From Arcobacter sp. CECT 8986 (GTDB lineage: Bacteria > Campylobacterota > Campylobacteria > Campylobacterales > Arcobacteraceae), in NCBI RefSeq assembly GCF_004116725.1, contig NZ_PDKG01000001.1:372001-436000 (forward strand): a stretch of 64,000 nucleotides of DNA, in the 5' to 3' direction. The stretch's first letter is position 1. The number at the start of each line of letters is the position of its first letter. Shown here one piece after another: positions 1 to 8,055 of the stretch. The position numbers were made by a program, and so were the translations under genes. Under the pieces are notes generated by a model. The model searched no databases, was not told the DNA's origin, and worked only from the letters and a program-made list of their open reading frames with translations.

Positions 1-1
1 A

Positions 2-451
2 TCTTTATTGGTAATTGACTCAATTCTCAATTATGATGTAGATATTGGATTTATATGTGGAAAAACTGAACATAAAGATATAAAAATTTTAAAAGAGTTT
101 GAAGAAGAATTATATATAGTAGAAGCCTTAAATGACAATATTCAAAACTGCGTATTTACTTATATTGATTCTTGTATCTATTATATATATTTAGCATCAT
201 TGTTAAGAAATGAAGGTAATAATGATTTTGAAACGGTAACAATTGAAAATTATGAAACTATTTTAGCTTGTGTTGAACTTGGGATGGGAAGAGCAATACT
301 ACCAATAAACTTGATTAAAAAATATGGATATGAAAATAAACTAAAATTAAAAAAAGTTGATGATTCAAACACAAATTTTTCTACTTGTTTAATCTGTAGA
401 AAAGACAATGAACCTAATGAAATCAATTATTTTAAAAATATAGAATTATAA
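2..451 (+). CDS. LysR-type regulator, C-terminal part (cut by window edge)
   Basis: The open frame runs in from the window edge, so the true start and the N-terminal DNA-binding domain lie outside. What is visible (about 149 residues) looks like the second half of a LysR substrate-binding domain: a stretch reading DVDIGFICG, then a late segment VELGMGRAILPINLIKKYG, which is the usual 'G.GIa.lP' strand-helix of this fold. It ends 11 bases before a same-strand run of small metabolic and transport genes. LysR genes often sit beside the genes they control, but here the target cannot be judged. Confident on fold, not on ligand. Confidence 0.72.
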   Translation, partial: SLLVIDSILNYDVDIGFICGKTEHKDIKILKEFEEELYIVEALNDNIQNCVFTYIDSCIYYIYLASLLRNEGNNDFETVTIENYETILACVELGMGRAILPINLIKKYGYENKLKLKKVDDSNTNFSTCLICRKDNEPNEINYFKNIEL

Positions 452-462
452 AAGGAATAAAA

Positions 463-792
463 TTGGAAAAACTATTTATATATGGAACACTTGCACCTGG
501 AATACCAAATGAACATAAACTAAGTGATATAAAAGGAGTTTGGAAAGAAGCAACAGTAAAAGGAAGACTTCACCAAGAAGGATGGGGAGCACAGATGGGA
601 TATCCTGGAATTGTTTTAGATGAAACTGCCCAAAGTGTTCAAGGATTTTTATTTAGTTCAGATGAACTTTACAAAAAGTGGGAGCTTTTAGATTCTTTTG
701 AAGGAGATGAATATCAAAGAACACTTACAAAAGTACAACTTAGTGATGGCACTATTGAAGAAGCATTTATTTATGAATTGAATCAAAAGTAA
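463..792 (+). CDS. gamma-glutamylcyclotransferase-like (AIG2/GGCT fold) protein
   Basis: A 109-residue protein of the GGCT-like fold. The N-terminal YGTL motif (residues 7-10) forms the substrate loop, and E80 in DSFEGDEY sits where the family's catalytic glutamate normally is. Family members cyclise gamma-glutamyl amines to 5-oxoproline, but many bacterial ones have no proven substrate. The start is TTG at 463, chosen because AAGGAA lies just upstream and no in-frame ATG precedes it. It is first in a tight run with an MFS carrier, a VOC protein and a LysE exporter, so the set may be co-transcribed. Confidence 0.8.
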   Translation: MEKLFIYGTLAPGIPNEHKLSDIKGVWKEATVKGRLHQEGWGAQMGYPGIVLDETAQSVQGFLFSSDELYKKWELLDSFEGDEYQRTLTKVQLSDGTIEEAFIYELNQK

Positions 793-796
793 GTTT

Positions 797-1933
797 ATGA
801 AAAAACTTGATTTATTTATTTTAGTATATTGCATAATAATTGTCTTTTCAGTTATGTATGCAACTCAACCTTTACAACCATTGCTTGCAAAAGAGTTTGA
901 TATTTCAATTACCAAAGCTTCTCAATTTACGGCTGTAATTATGCTATTTCTAGCTATTTCACCAATTATTTATGGATATATTTTAGAAAAAGTAAATGCA
1001 AAAAAGATGTTAATAAACTCTTCAATGATTTTATTTGTAACAAATATCTTACTTGGACTTTCTTATAACTATGAATTTTTCTTATTATTTAGAACTATTG
1101 AGGCTTTAGTAGTACCTGCTATATTAACTTCACTTATGAGTATACTTGCAAATATAGATAAAGATAATATCAAAAAAAATATGTCTATTTATGTAGCGGC
1201 TACTGTATTTGGTGGACTTGTTGGTAGAGTTTTCTCGGGATTCATTGCTACTACATTTTCTTATGAGTATGTATTTAATTCATTGTCTTTAGGTATTCTA
1301 ATCTCTTTATATTTTATAAATAAATTCACTTATGAAGGGGAAGCAACAATTGTTAAACCAAAAATAAGTGATGTAACTTCAATACTAAAAGATAAAAGAT
1401 TCACAACAATTTACTTACTTATGTTTTGCATATTTTTTGTATTTGCAGGAGTTTTAAATGTCTTACCTTTTAGATTAAAGGAGATATCAAATGATATATC
1501 TGAGTTTCGTATTTCACTTTTATATTTAGGTTATGGGATGGGAATATTAGTGTCCTTAAACTCAAAAAAGATTATTAAGTTTTTTAAAAGTGAATTAAAT
1601 ACTATTTTATTTGGAATTGTATTTTTTCTATTTATAACAATATTTCTAAAAATACCAAATGTTTTAGTAATGTTTGGATTAATATTCCTTTTTTGTTTAG
1701 GTATGTTTACAGTTCATACAGTAAGTACTGGTCTTGCAAATTCATTAAGAGCTTCTCAAAAATCTCTAACATCAGGAATGTATTTATCTTTTTATTATCT
1801 TGGTGGTGCAGTAGGTTCTTTTGTTCCTTCTATTATTTATGAAAAATATGGATGGAATGTTGTTCTTTACACATTTTGTATTATCTTATGTGTAATTTTA
1901 ATATTAATAATAAATCGTAGAAAAATATTTTAA
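797..1933 (+). CDS. MFS transporter, YnfM-like
   Basis: A 378-residue very hydrophobic protein with about 12 predicted membrane segments and no signal peptide. The N-terminal stretch YATQPLQPLLAKEF is typical of the AraJ/YnfM group of major facilitator drug or sugar efflux proteins. It lies 4 bases after the GGCT-like gene and 11 before the VOC gene. An exporter role is likely from the family; the substrate is unknown. Slightly shorter than the usual 390-400 residues but apparently complete at both ends. Confidence 0.85.
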   Translation: MKKLDLFILVYCIIIVFSVMYATQPLQPLLAKEFDISITKASQFTAVIMLFLAISPIIYGYILEKVNAKKMLINSSMILFVTNILLGLSYNYEFFLLFRTIEALVVPAILTSLMSILANIDKDNIKKNMSIYVAATVFGGLVGRVFSGFIATTFSYEYVFNSLSLGILISLYFINKFTYEGEATIVKPKISDVTSILKDKRFTTIYLLMFCIFFVFAGVLNVLPFRLKEISNDISEFRISLLYLGYGMGILVSLNSKKIIKFFKSELNTILFGIVFFLFITIFLKIPNVLVMFGLIFLFCLGMFTVHTVSTGLANSLRASQKSLTSGMYLSFYYLGGAVGSFVPSIIYEKYGWNVVLYTFCIILCVILILIINRRKIF

Positions 1934-1944
1934 AAGGAATTATC

Positions 1945-2334
1945 ATGATAAATATTCAAAGATTAGATCACTTAGTTTTAACAGTAAAGGATATTAATAA
2001 AACAGTTGAATTTTATGAAAAACTAGGAATGAAAAAAGAGATTTTTAAAGAAACAAGAGTTGCTTTGAAATTTGGGAGTCAGAAAATAAATCTACATAAA
2101 CTTGGAAATGAATTTGAGCCTAAAGCATTTAATGTAAAAGATGGTAGTGCTGATTTATGTTTTATAGTTGAACAAAAATTGGAAGATATAATTATTTATC
2201 TAGAAAACAACAACATAAATATAGAAGAAGGTATTGTAGAAAGAACAGGCGCAACAGGAGCAATAAAATCAATATATTTAAGAGATCCTGATAAAAACCT
2301 AATTGAGTTGTCAAATTATATTAAGAAAGGATAA
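1945..2334 (+). CDS. VOC (glyoxalase/bleomycin resistance) family protein
   Basis: A 129-residue protein with the paired beta-alpha-beta-beta-beta pattern of the vicinal oxygen chelate superfamily: the first strand is RLDHLVLTV and the last is YLRDPDKNLIELSNY. His9 (RLDH) and the late glutamate (LIEL) occupy the usual metal-ligand places. It resembles the small 'virulence' VOC proteins (YwbC/Glo-like). An AAGGAATT ribosome site precedes the ATG. Reaction not predictable from sequence. Sits inside a same-strand run of transport genes. Confidence 0.82.
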   Translation: MINIQRLDHLVLTVKDINKTVEFYEKLGMKKEIFKETRVALKFGSQKINLHKLGNEFEPKAFNVKDGSADLCFIVEQKLEDIIIYLENNNINIEEGIVERTGATGAIKSIYLRDPDKNLIELSNYIKKG

Positions 2335-2337
2335 TTA

Positions 2338-2949
2338 GTGGAAACTTATTTACTTTATTGTTTATCTGCCATTGTAATTGTAGCCATTCCTGGACCAGGA
2401 ATTATTTTAACAATAACAAACTCTTTAAAGTTTGGATATAAATATACTATATGGGGAATATTGGGAAATGCGTTAGGAATTTTAATTGTTGCATCAATTT
2501 GTGCAACTAGTATTGGTATTATTTTAATTGTTTCCTCTTCTTTTTTTATAGTTATTAAGTATATTGGAGCAATATATTTAATATATCTAGGATTTAAACT
2601 CTATAAAAATTCAAAAAACTTTTCAAAAAATATAAGAGTATTAAAAAAAACTAATTTTAAAATATTTAAAGAGGGTTTATACGTAACTCTTCTAAATCCA
2701 AAGGCAAGTTTATTCTTTTTATCTTTTATGCCACAATTCATTGATCACAAAAAAGAGTACTTATATCAGTTTTTTTTATTAACTTTTTTATTTGCATTAA
2801 TTATTATTTTAGTACATTTATTTTATGCCTTTATTTTTTCAAAAATTGGTCAAAAAGTATCAATGCAAAATTTTGGTGAATATATTAGTAAAATTGGAGG
2901 AAGTATCTTAATTGGTTTAGGGATTAGTTTATCTACAATAAGTAAGTAA
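2338..2949 (+). CDS. LysE family translocator
   Basis: A 203-residue membrane protein with about six hydrophobic segments. The N-terminal motif AIPGPGIILTITNSLKFG is the signature of the LysE/RhtB amino-acid exporter family, and LLNPKASLFFLSFMPQF near residue 120 is its second hallmark. The start is GTG at 2338, preceded by AAAGGAT. Predicted to export an amino acid or derivative; the substrate is unknown. It faces a second LysE paralogue on the other strand, 13 bases away across a hairpin. Confidence 0.88.
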   Translation: METYLLYCLSAIVIVAIPGPGIILTITNSLKFGYKYTIWGILGNALGILIVASICATSIGIILIVSSSFFIVIKYIGAIYLIYLGFKLYKNSKNFSKNIRVLKKTNFKIFKEGLYVTLLNPKASLFFLSFMPQFIDHKKEYLYQFFLLTFLFALIIILVHLFYAFIFSKIGQKVSMQNFGEYISKIGGSILIGLGISLSTISK

Positions 2950-2966
2950 ATTAAAACTTTACTTAC
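2942..2966. terminator. bidirectional hairpin between two convergent lysE-type genes
   Basis: The arms GTAAGTAAA (2942-2950) and TTTACTTAC (2958-2966) are perfectly complementary around a 7-base loop. Both stop codons lie in the stem, so it probably ends transcription from both sides. Confidence 0.6.
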
Positions 2967-3592
2967 CGTGAAGAGAAAGCTAATTTTAGTCCTAGACTAA
3001 CAAGTACAGCTGAAGTTAATATATTCATATATTTTACAATACTAGGTTTTTCAATTAATTTTGAACTTAAAATGTTACTTATTATTCCAATTAAAGAAAA
3101 AACAATAATAGTAATTATCATGAAAATACAACCAAGAATAATCATTTGAAATGGGATATTACCATTTTCTGATGTTATAAATTGAGGTAAGAATGCTAAA
3201 AAAAATATTGAAACTTTAGGATTTAAGATATTCATTATAAAGCCTCTAATATACAGCTTTTTTAGTTCAGAAGTAGAATTTTGAACTTGTAAATCCAAAG
3301 GTTTATTTCTATATTTAAATGCTTGATATGCTAGATATAATAAATACATAGCCCCTAAAAACTTAAAAATATTAAAAGCAATTTCTGATGTTTTAAAAAT
3401 AACAGAAATCCCAAATGCTGCTGCACTAGTATGAATAATTAATCCCGTAGTCAATCCTAATGTAGTTATTATTGCTGCCTTTTTACTTTTTGTCATACCC
3501 TGTGTTAATACAAATATGTTATCTGGCCCTGGAACTAGACATAATATAATAGATGTTATTATAAACATATATAAATTTGATAATTCAATCAC
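2963..3592 (-). CDS. LysE family translocator
   Basis: A 209-residue six-segment membrane protein. LVPGPDNIFVLTQGMTKSKK at the N-terminus and ILNPKVSIFFLAFLPQF in the middle are the two LysE/RhtB signatures. It is downstream of a MarR regulator on the same strand (30 bases apart), so it is probably the regulator's target and part of its operon. Predicted amino-acid or metabolite exporter. It is only distantly similar to the neighbouring plus-strand LysE protein, so this is not a recent duplication. Confidence 0.88.
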   Translation of the reverse strand: MIELSNLYMFIITSIILCLVPGPDNIFVLTQGMTKSKKAAIITTLGLTTGLIIHTSAAAFGISVIFKTSEIAFNIFKFLGAMYLLYLAYQAFKYRNKPLDLQVQNSTSELKKLYIRGFIMNILNPKVSIFFLAFLPQFITSENGNIPFQMIILGCIFMIITIIVFSLIGIISNILSSKLIEKPSIVKYMNILTSAVLVSLGLKLAFSSR

Positions 3593-3622
3593 TTTTTTCC
3601 TTTTATAATATAAATGATAAAT

Positions 3623-4114
3623 TTATTTACTACTATTTAATTTAAAGAGAATTTCTTTCAAATGAATTATATCTTTTTTGTCTAAATTTTCAAAACACTT
3701 TTCATCAGATATCTTTAAAGCAACACTGGCTTTTAGTAATAGTTCTTCACCTTTTTGTGTTAATTTAACAAGTGTACTTCGTTTATCTTCATTATTTGGA
3801 ATTCTAATAAGATATTCTAACTTTTCTAATCTCTTTAATAATTTTGATAAACTACTTGAGGAAAAAAGAAGTCTTTCGCTTAATTTAGTAGGAGAAAGAG
3901 TACAATTATCGCCCCCAGAATAATATAAACAAGCTAAAGTATCAAGTTCAATAGATGAAATTCCATAATTTGATTTTAATACTGAATCTGCATCACCTAA
4001 TAATTTCTTATAAAACTGGTGAAAAGGAACACTTACATAAAAAATATCACTATATAAGTGCGGTGTCTTTTTTTTTATTTGTTCTAAATCTTTATCTAGT
4101 TCTTCTATTTTCAT
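3623..4114 (-). CDS. MarR family transcriptional regulator
   Basis: A 163-residue winged-helix protein. The recognition helix region is LSPTKLSERLLFSSSSLSKL and the wing is RIPNNEDKRSTLVKLT, with the DKRS motif typical of MarR. It is clearly paralogous to the MarR protein encoded at 26206-26691, with the same length and the shared pattern NIxxPDxYxD...TPTKL...LFSS...NDKRS. The promoter side carries two palindromes (4154-4165 and 4190-4207) that are likely its operators, shared with the divergent gene at 4238. It is followed by a LysE exporter gene in the same direction. Confidence 0.9.
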   Translation of the reverse strand: MKIEELDKDLEQIKKKTPHLYSDIFYVSVPFHQFYKKLLGDADSVLKSNYGISSIELDTLACLYYSGGDNCTLSPTKLSERLLFSSSSLSKLLKRLEKLEYLIRIPNNEDKRSTLVKLTQKGEELLLKASVALKISDEKCFENLDKKDIIHLKEILFKLNSSK

Positions 4115-4153
4115 GAGAATAATTATACAAAAAAATACTTCATTTCAATTTAA

Positions 4154-4165
4154 AGTCCTAAGACT
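4154..4165. promoter_or_regulatory. MarR operator candidate, copy 1
   Basis: AGTC-CTAA-GACT is an inverted repeat identical in its core to copy 2 (4190-4207). The two centres are 39 bases apart, in the divergent region between the MarR gene and the gene at 4238. Confidence 0.6.
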
Positions 4166-4189
4166 ATAAAATATTAAGTTTAAAGATGT

Positions 4190-4207
4190 TATAGTCCTAA
4201 GACTATA
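4190..4207. promoter_or_regulatory. MarR operator candidate, copy 2
   Basis: TATAGTC-CTAA-GACTATA is a perfect 7-base inverted repeat with a 4-base centre. Together with copy 1 it forms the kind of paired operator found next to autoregulated MarR genes. It lies about 30 bases before the divergent start codon. Confidence 0.65.
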
Positions 4208-4237
4208 AAATAACAATATAAAAAAAGGAAATAAATA

Positions 4238-4693
4238 GTGAAAAATAAATATATAATAATTGCAATAATAATGGTGTTATTTTCTAATACAATAGAAGCT
4301 AATTCTCAAACTAATAATTCAAAAGAAATAGCAGTTGCTTTTTTTAATATGGCTTTTGTGAATAGACAACCAATTAAAGCAGCAGATATGTATATAGATA
4401 AAGATAAATATATTCAACATAATCCAGAAGGAAAAAATGGCAGAGATAATTTTAAAAAAGGTTATGCTCAATTTGTGTTAAGTTCAAAATATAAAGCAAT
4501 AATTAAAAGAGTAATTGCTCAAAATAATATGGTAGTTATACATTCCCATGGAAAACTTAACCCTGATGATCAAAAAGAAAGAGGTGAAGCAGTTATTGAT
4601 ATTTTTAGAATAGAAAATAACAAAATAGTAGAACATTGGGATGTTGTTCAACAAATACCTTTATTGAGTAACAATACGAATACTATGTTTTAA
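4238..4693 (+). CDS. secreted SnoaL/NTF2-like protein
   Basis: 151 residues. The first 22 (MKNKYIIIAIIMVLFSNTIEA) look like a cleavable signal peptide, so the mature protein is periplasmic. The remainder has the NTF2-like cone pattern seen in SnoaL-like predicted enzymes: MYIDKDKYIQHNP in the first half and EHWDVVQQIP near the end. The start is GTG at 4238 after AAAGGAA. It is divergent from the MarR gene across the twin palindromes, so it is probably under MarR control. Its biochemical role is unknown. Confidence 0.75.
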   Translation: MKNKYIIIAIIMVLFSNTIEANSQTNNSKEIAVAFFNMAFVNRQPIKAADMYIDKDKYIQHNPEGKNGRDNFKKGYAQFVLSSKYKAIIKRVIAQNNMVVIHSHGKLNPDDQKERGEAVIDIFRIENNKIVEHWDVVQQIPLLSNNTNTMF

Positions 4694-5219
4694 TTTTGTT
4701 AGGATATTTTCTATTTTTTGATATATTATTAATTATTATTGCAATAATTAATAATATAAAAGCCCCCGTTGAGACAGGATATAATACATAGATAAATCCC
4801 AGATTATGAATATGTTCACTACCTAGAACAGCAATTAATGCAGTAGCTCCCCCTGGAGGATGAAGGGTAAGAGTTAACTGCATTATTAAAATAGATGTTG
4901 CTACTGCAAAAGCTGAACATAAAAGAATATTTCCAAAAAAAAGTTTATAAGAAACTACTCCAACTAATGCCGACAATATATGTCCACCTACAAGATTTCT
5001 TGGCTGTGCTAAAGGAGAGTGAATTGCTCCATAAACTAATACAGCACTTGCTCCAAATGAACCAATAACTAAACCTAAGTCACTATCTCCTAAAATATTT
5101 CTATGAAATAAAACTATACCCATTATTCCTATAAAAGAACCTATCCATGACCATACAATATTCGAACGTTCAAGAGGTTCCGTGTTAATTTTTTTAAATT
5201 GTTTAAAAAATTTCTTCAT
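4683..5219 (-). CDS. HPP family membrane protein
   Basis: 178 residues with four or five hydrophobic segments. The family-defining motif TLHPPGGATALIAVLGS is present around residue 118. HPP proteins are small integral membrane proteins; some plant and cyanobacterial members transport nitrite, but bacterial roles are mostly unproven. The 3' end overlaps the convergent gene at 4238-4693 by 11 bases. Length is normal for the family. Confidence 0.88.
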   Translation of the reverse strand: MKKFFKQFKKINTEPLERSNIVWSWIGSFIGIMGIVLFHRNILGDSDLGLVIGSFGASAVLVYGAIHSPLAQPRNLVGGHILSALVGVVSYKLFFGNILLCSAFAVATSILIMQLTLTLHPPGGATALIAVLGSEHIHNLGFIYVLYPVSTGAFILLIIAIIINNISKNRKYPNKIKT

Positions 5220-5302
5220 TTTAAACCTATTATTTTAATTAAAATAATAATAGCATTATCAACAATTTTAATCTTTGATTTATATCAAAACTTACTTTTA
5301 TT

Positions 5303-5377
5303 TTAACTATGTTGTAGTTTTAAGATGATAGATCCAATAATAATAAGACTAATTGCAAGAATTTTTTGTAAACTCAT
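5303..5377 (-). pseudogene. possible remnant of an SMR-type efflux gene (last helix only)
   Basis: Right after, and overlapping, the end of the broken TetR frame, another minus-strand frame reads ILAISLIIIGSIILKLQ then stop, 24 residues in all. It resembles the last membrane helix of a small multidrug resistance protein. A TetR gene followed by an SMR gene is a common pair, so this may be what is left after a deletion. The similarity is short and hydrophobic, so chance cannot be excluded. Confidence 0.35.
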
Positions 5378-5942
5378 ATGAAATATTTTTAATAAAATTT
5401 TTTAATTCTTTTTGCAAATTAAAACTTCTATCAGCCAATGATCTAAAATACATCCCATCTGCTGTTGAAGAAATTGACTTAATAAAATAATTTGATTCTT
5501 TCTTTTTACTAAAAGTATTATAGATATCATAAAGTTTATCTTCTATCCATTTATAATATTCAATATTGAAAATTTTTACTTTTTCTTTATTTGAATGTGT
5601 ATATATATTAATACTATCAAATAGTAATTTTCTAATATTAGAAGAATTTTCATCATTATCAATATACACTTTAAACAAAATATATAAACTTTCTTCTAAT
5701 GATTTTGCATTTCATAAATTTTCTTCACATTGATTAAACATTTCTAATGTTTTATGAGACATTACTTCAAAAATTAAATCTTCTTTTGTTTTAAAGTAAT
5801 GATAAAATTGACCTTTTGAGATACCTATGTTTAATATCATTTGATTCAATAAAATATTTTTTATTCCAAATTTACTAAATTCATCAAAAGCTTTTTTACA
5901 AATTAATTTAACTTTTTCTTCTTTATTTATAATAATTGGCAT
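5349..5942 (-). pseudogene. TetR/AcrR regulator interrupted by an in-frame TGA
   Basis: One reading frame runs from the ATG at 5942 to the stop at 5349 and is broken only by TGA at 5714-5712. The N-terminal 76 residues hold the TetR helix-turn-helix (NIGISKGQFYHYFKTKEDL). Beyond the TGA the same frame continues with 12 codons into the C-terminal ligand domain (ESLYILFKVYID...DGMYFRSLADRSF). Without the stop the protein would be 197 residues, the normal TetR length. TGA is a normal stop here (the permease gene at 23604 ends in TGA). This is therefore a recent nonsense mutation or a sequencing error. Confidence 0.85.
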
Positions 5943-5972
5943 ATAAATCCTTATATAAACTAATGGTTTATG

Positions 5973-5996
5973 ATAATATGATTCATGTCATATTAT
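5973..5996. promoter_or_regulatory. TetR operator candidate
   Basis: ATAATATGA-TTCATG-TCATATTAT is a perfect 9-base inverted repeat with a 6-base centre, about 30 bases upstream of the broken tetR start codon. Size and symmetry fit a TetR-family operator. Confidence 0.6.
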
Positions 5997-6305
5997 TTAT
6001 CTTATAAAGTAATAATTGATTAGTTATTTATTATTTTAAAACATTATCAACTGATTCTATTTTCATTATTAGATTACTTATACTTTTTTTATTAAATTTT
6101 ATATTTGGTATGTTTAAAAAAGTGATTACTTCAATTTGAAATATGTTAATCTTTAATTCAATCTTCGGTATTATTTACATAAATAATTTTATCCCTACTT
6201 TTTTAATTTTATTGGGGATTATTTTTTATGTACATATGTTGTAGTATAGTAATAATTAAAATATTTACAATGATATAAATAGAATATTTTTAAAAGGTTA
6301 AAACA
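5997..6305. other. A+T-rich intergenic region, no intact gene
   Basis: Together with the operator region this makes about 360 bases without a gene. A plus-strand frame ending near 6244 reads like a membrane-protein tail (SIFGIIYINNFIPTFLILLGIIFYV), with an in-frame TGA upstream of it. In sequence this A+T-rich such patterns arise easily, so it is only a weak candidate for an eroded transporter. The promoter of yggS must lie in the last 60 bases. Nothing else is recognised. Confidence 0.4.
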
Positions 6306-6983
6306 ATGCAAATGCAAAAAGCAATTGATAATTTAGATAGAATTATTGCAGATGTAGAAGATGCAAGATTACAACTTTCAGGTCATCATATCGTAAAAAT
6401 TATAGGTATTAGTAAATATAATAGTAGTGATGATGTAAATTCACTTTATAAAGCTGGTCAAAGAGCATTTGGTGAAAATAAAGTTCAAGACTTAAAACAA
6501 AAAATGTCTGATTTAGAAGAGTTACCAATTGAGTGGCACTTTGTAGGAAGACTTCAAAAAAATAAAATAAATAATTTAATAGATTTAAAACCAACGTTGA
6601 TGCAAAGTTTAGACTCATTGGATTTAGCACAAGAGTTAAATAAAAAACTTGAAGCAAAAGAAAGAACAATGAATTGTCTACTTCAAATAAACTCTGCAAA
6701 AGAGGATAGCAAAGCAGGTGTTATGCCAGAAGAAGCTATTGAAGTTTATAAACAAATTGCACAAACATGCCCAAATATCAAACTTAAAGGTGTTATGAGT
6801 ATTGGTGCGCATGTTGAAGATGAAGATGTAATAGAAGCAAGTTTTAAAACAACTAGAGCAATTTTTGATGAGTTACAATCTCTTGGAGCAAAATATTGTT
6901 CTATGGGTATGAGTAGTGATTTTAAACTTGCAATTAAGTGTGGTTCAAATATGATAAGAGTTGGTTCAACTCTATTTAAATAA
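6306..6983 (+). CDS. yggS: YggS family pyridoxal-phosphate homeostasis protein
   Basis: A 225-residue single-domain TIM-barrel protein of the PLPBP family, which binds pyridoxal 5'-phosphate and balances the vitamin B6 and amino-acid pools without a known catalytic role. The PLP lysine is K37 (IIGISKYNS). Other family blocks are FGENKVQDLKQK, WHFVGRLQKNK and the phosphate loop SMGMSSDFKLAI followed by MIRVGSTLF at the end. Length is normal. A single gene, closed by a strong bidirectional hairpin shared with the convergent gene. Confidence 0.95.
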   Translation: MQMQKAIDNLDRIIADVEDARLQLSGHHIVKIIGISKYNSSDDVNSLYKAGQRAFGENKVQDLKQKMSDLEELPIEWHFVGRLQKNKINNLIDLKPTLMQSLDSLDLAQELNKKLEAKERTMNCLLQINSAKEDSKAGVMPEEAIEVYKQIAQTCPNIKLKGVMSIGAHVEDEDVIEASFKTTRAIFDELQSLGAKYCSMGMSSDFKLAIKCGSNMIRVGSTLFK

Positions 6984-7008
6984 AGATACAACTTTTTAGT
7001 TGTATCTT
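6983..7008. terminator. bidirectional terminator between yggS and the rimK operon
   Basis: The arms AAGATACAACT (6983-6993) and AGTTGTATCTT (6998-7008) form a perfect 11-base stem with a TTTT loop, between two converging genes. Confidence 0.8.
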
Positions 7009-8053
7009 ACTCTATTATCTCTTCTTTATTTAGTTCTACAAATTCACTTTCATTGATTATTTCTTCACTAAAATACTCAATTTTTGTCTCTGCAACTTCT
7101 AAATTTTTAAATTTTGCAATATGAAAAATTGCATCACCTTCTTGAACAAGAGGAATTTCTGATTTTCCTATAATAATTCCATCAAAAGAAGATTTCACTT
7201 CAAATGATGCATCACCTAAAGGCTCATCAATATATGCAATTACATCCTCTTTTTTTACAATATCACCTAAAGCTTTTATAGTTCTTAAAACTCCACTTTC
7301 CCCTGCTCTTATCCATTGACTACTTTTTGTAATAATAGGCAGTTTTTTCGATTTTCTTTTACTAATTGGAAGCATATCAAGTTCTCTTAATACATTTACA
7401 ATTCCTTTTACACCTATTCGAATACATGTTTCATCAAACCTTAGTGCCTCACCAGCTTCATAAAGCAAAATAGGAATTCCCTCTTCTTGTGCTGTTTCTC
7501 TTAGTGAACCATCTCTTAATTCAGAATGCAATACAACAGGTGCTTCAAAAGATTTTGCTAATTTATATGTAAATTCATCTTTTATATTTGTTCTTATTTG
7601 CGGTAAATTTGATTTATGAATTGAAGCAGTATGCAAATCAATTCCATAATTACAAATACTTACAACTTCTTTGAAAAATATATTTGCTACCCTACTTGCA
7701 AGTGAACCTCTATTTGAACCAGGGAAAGAACGATTTAAATCCCTTCTATCTGGCATATATCTAGACAAAGTCATAGTTCCATATACATTAACAATAGGAA
7801 CTAAAATAAGTGTTCCTCTTAGTCTTCTTAGTATATTTAACTTTCTTAATCGTCTAATTATTTCAATACCATTTAATTCATCACCATGCACAGCTGCACT
7901 AACAAATACACAAGGGCCTTCTTTTTTACCTCTTATTACGTGAATAGGAAGTTTTGTAGGTGTATTATATAACTTTGGTAATTCTAAGTTAACCGTTATA
8001 TCTACACCTTTGGGAATTTTTTCTTTTCCCAAAGTTATAAAATCAGAACTCAT
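7007..8053 (-). CDS. succinylglutamate desuccinylase/aspartoacylase family protein (RimB-like)
   Basis: A 348-residue zinc-peptidase-fold protein (M14-like AspA/AstE family). The metal site is visible as H56 and E59 in AAVHGDELNG and H141 in YGIDLHTAS. The C-terminal third is a lipoyl-like beta module, as in other members. It starts 2 bases after rimK, so the two are translationally linked. In several bacteria a rimK gene is followed by just such a peptidase-like partner, thought to process the glutamate tails RimK adds. The exact reaction here is inferred. Confidence 0.87.
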   Translation of the reverse strand: MSSDFITLGKEKIPKGVDITVNLELPKLYNTPTKLPIHVIRGKKEGPCVFVSAAVHGDELNGIEIIRRLRKLNILRRLRGTLILVPIVNVYGTMTLSRYMPDRRDLNRSFPGSNRGSLASRVANIFFKEVVSICNYGIDLHTASIHKSNLPQIRTNIKDEFTYKLAKSFEAPVVLHSELRDGSLRETAQEEGIPILLYEAGEALRFDETCIRIGVKGIVNVLRELDMLPISKRKSKKLPIITKSSQWIRAGESGVLRTIKALGDIVKKEDVIAYIDEPLGDASFEVKSSFDGIIIGKSEIPLVQEGDAIFHIAKFKNLEVAETKIEYFSEEIINESEFVELNKEEIIE

Positions 8054-8055
8054 AC

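Noticed and set aside
5712-5714. TGA in the tetR frame as a selenocysteine codon or a recoded stop
   Set aside because: No SECIS-like stem follows it closely, TetR proteins have no Sec at this place, and TGA ends the ABC permease gene at 23604, so it is a normal stop here.
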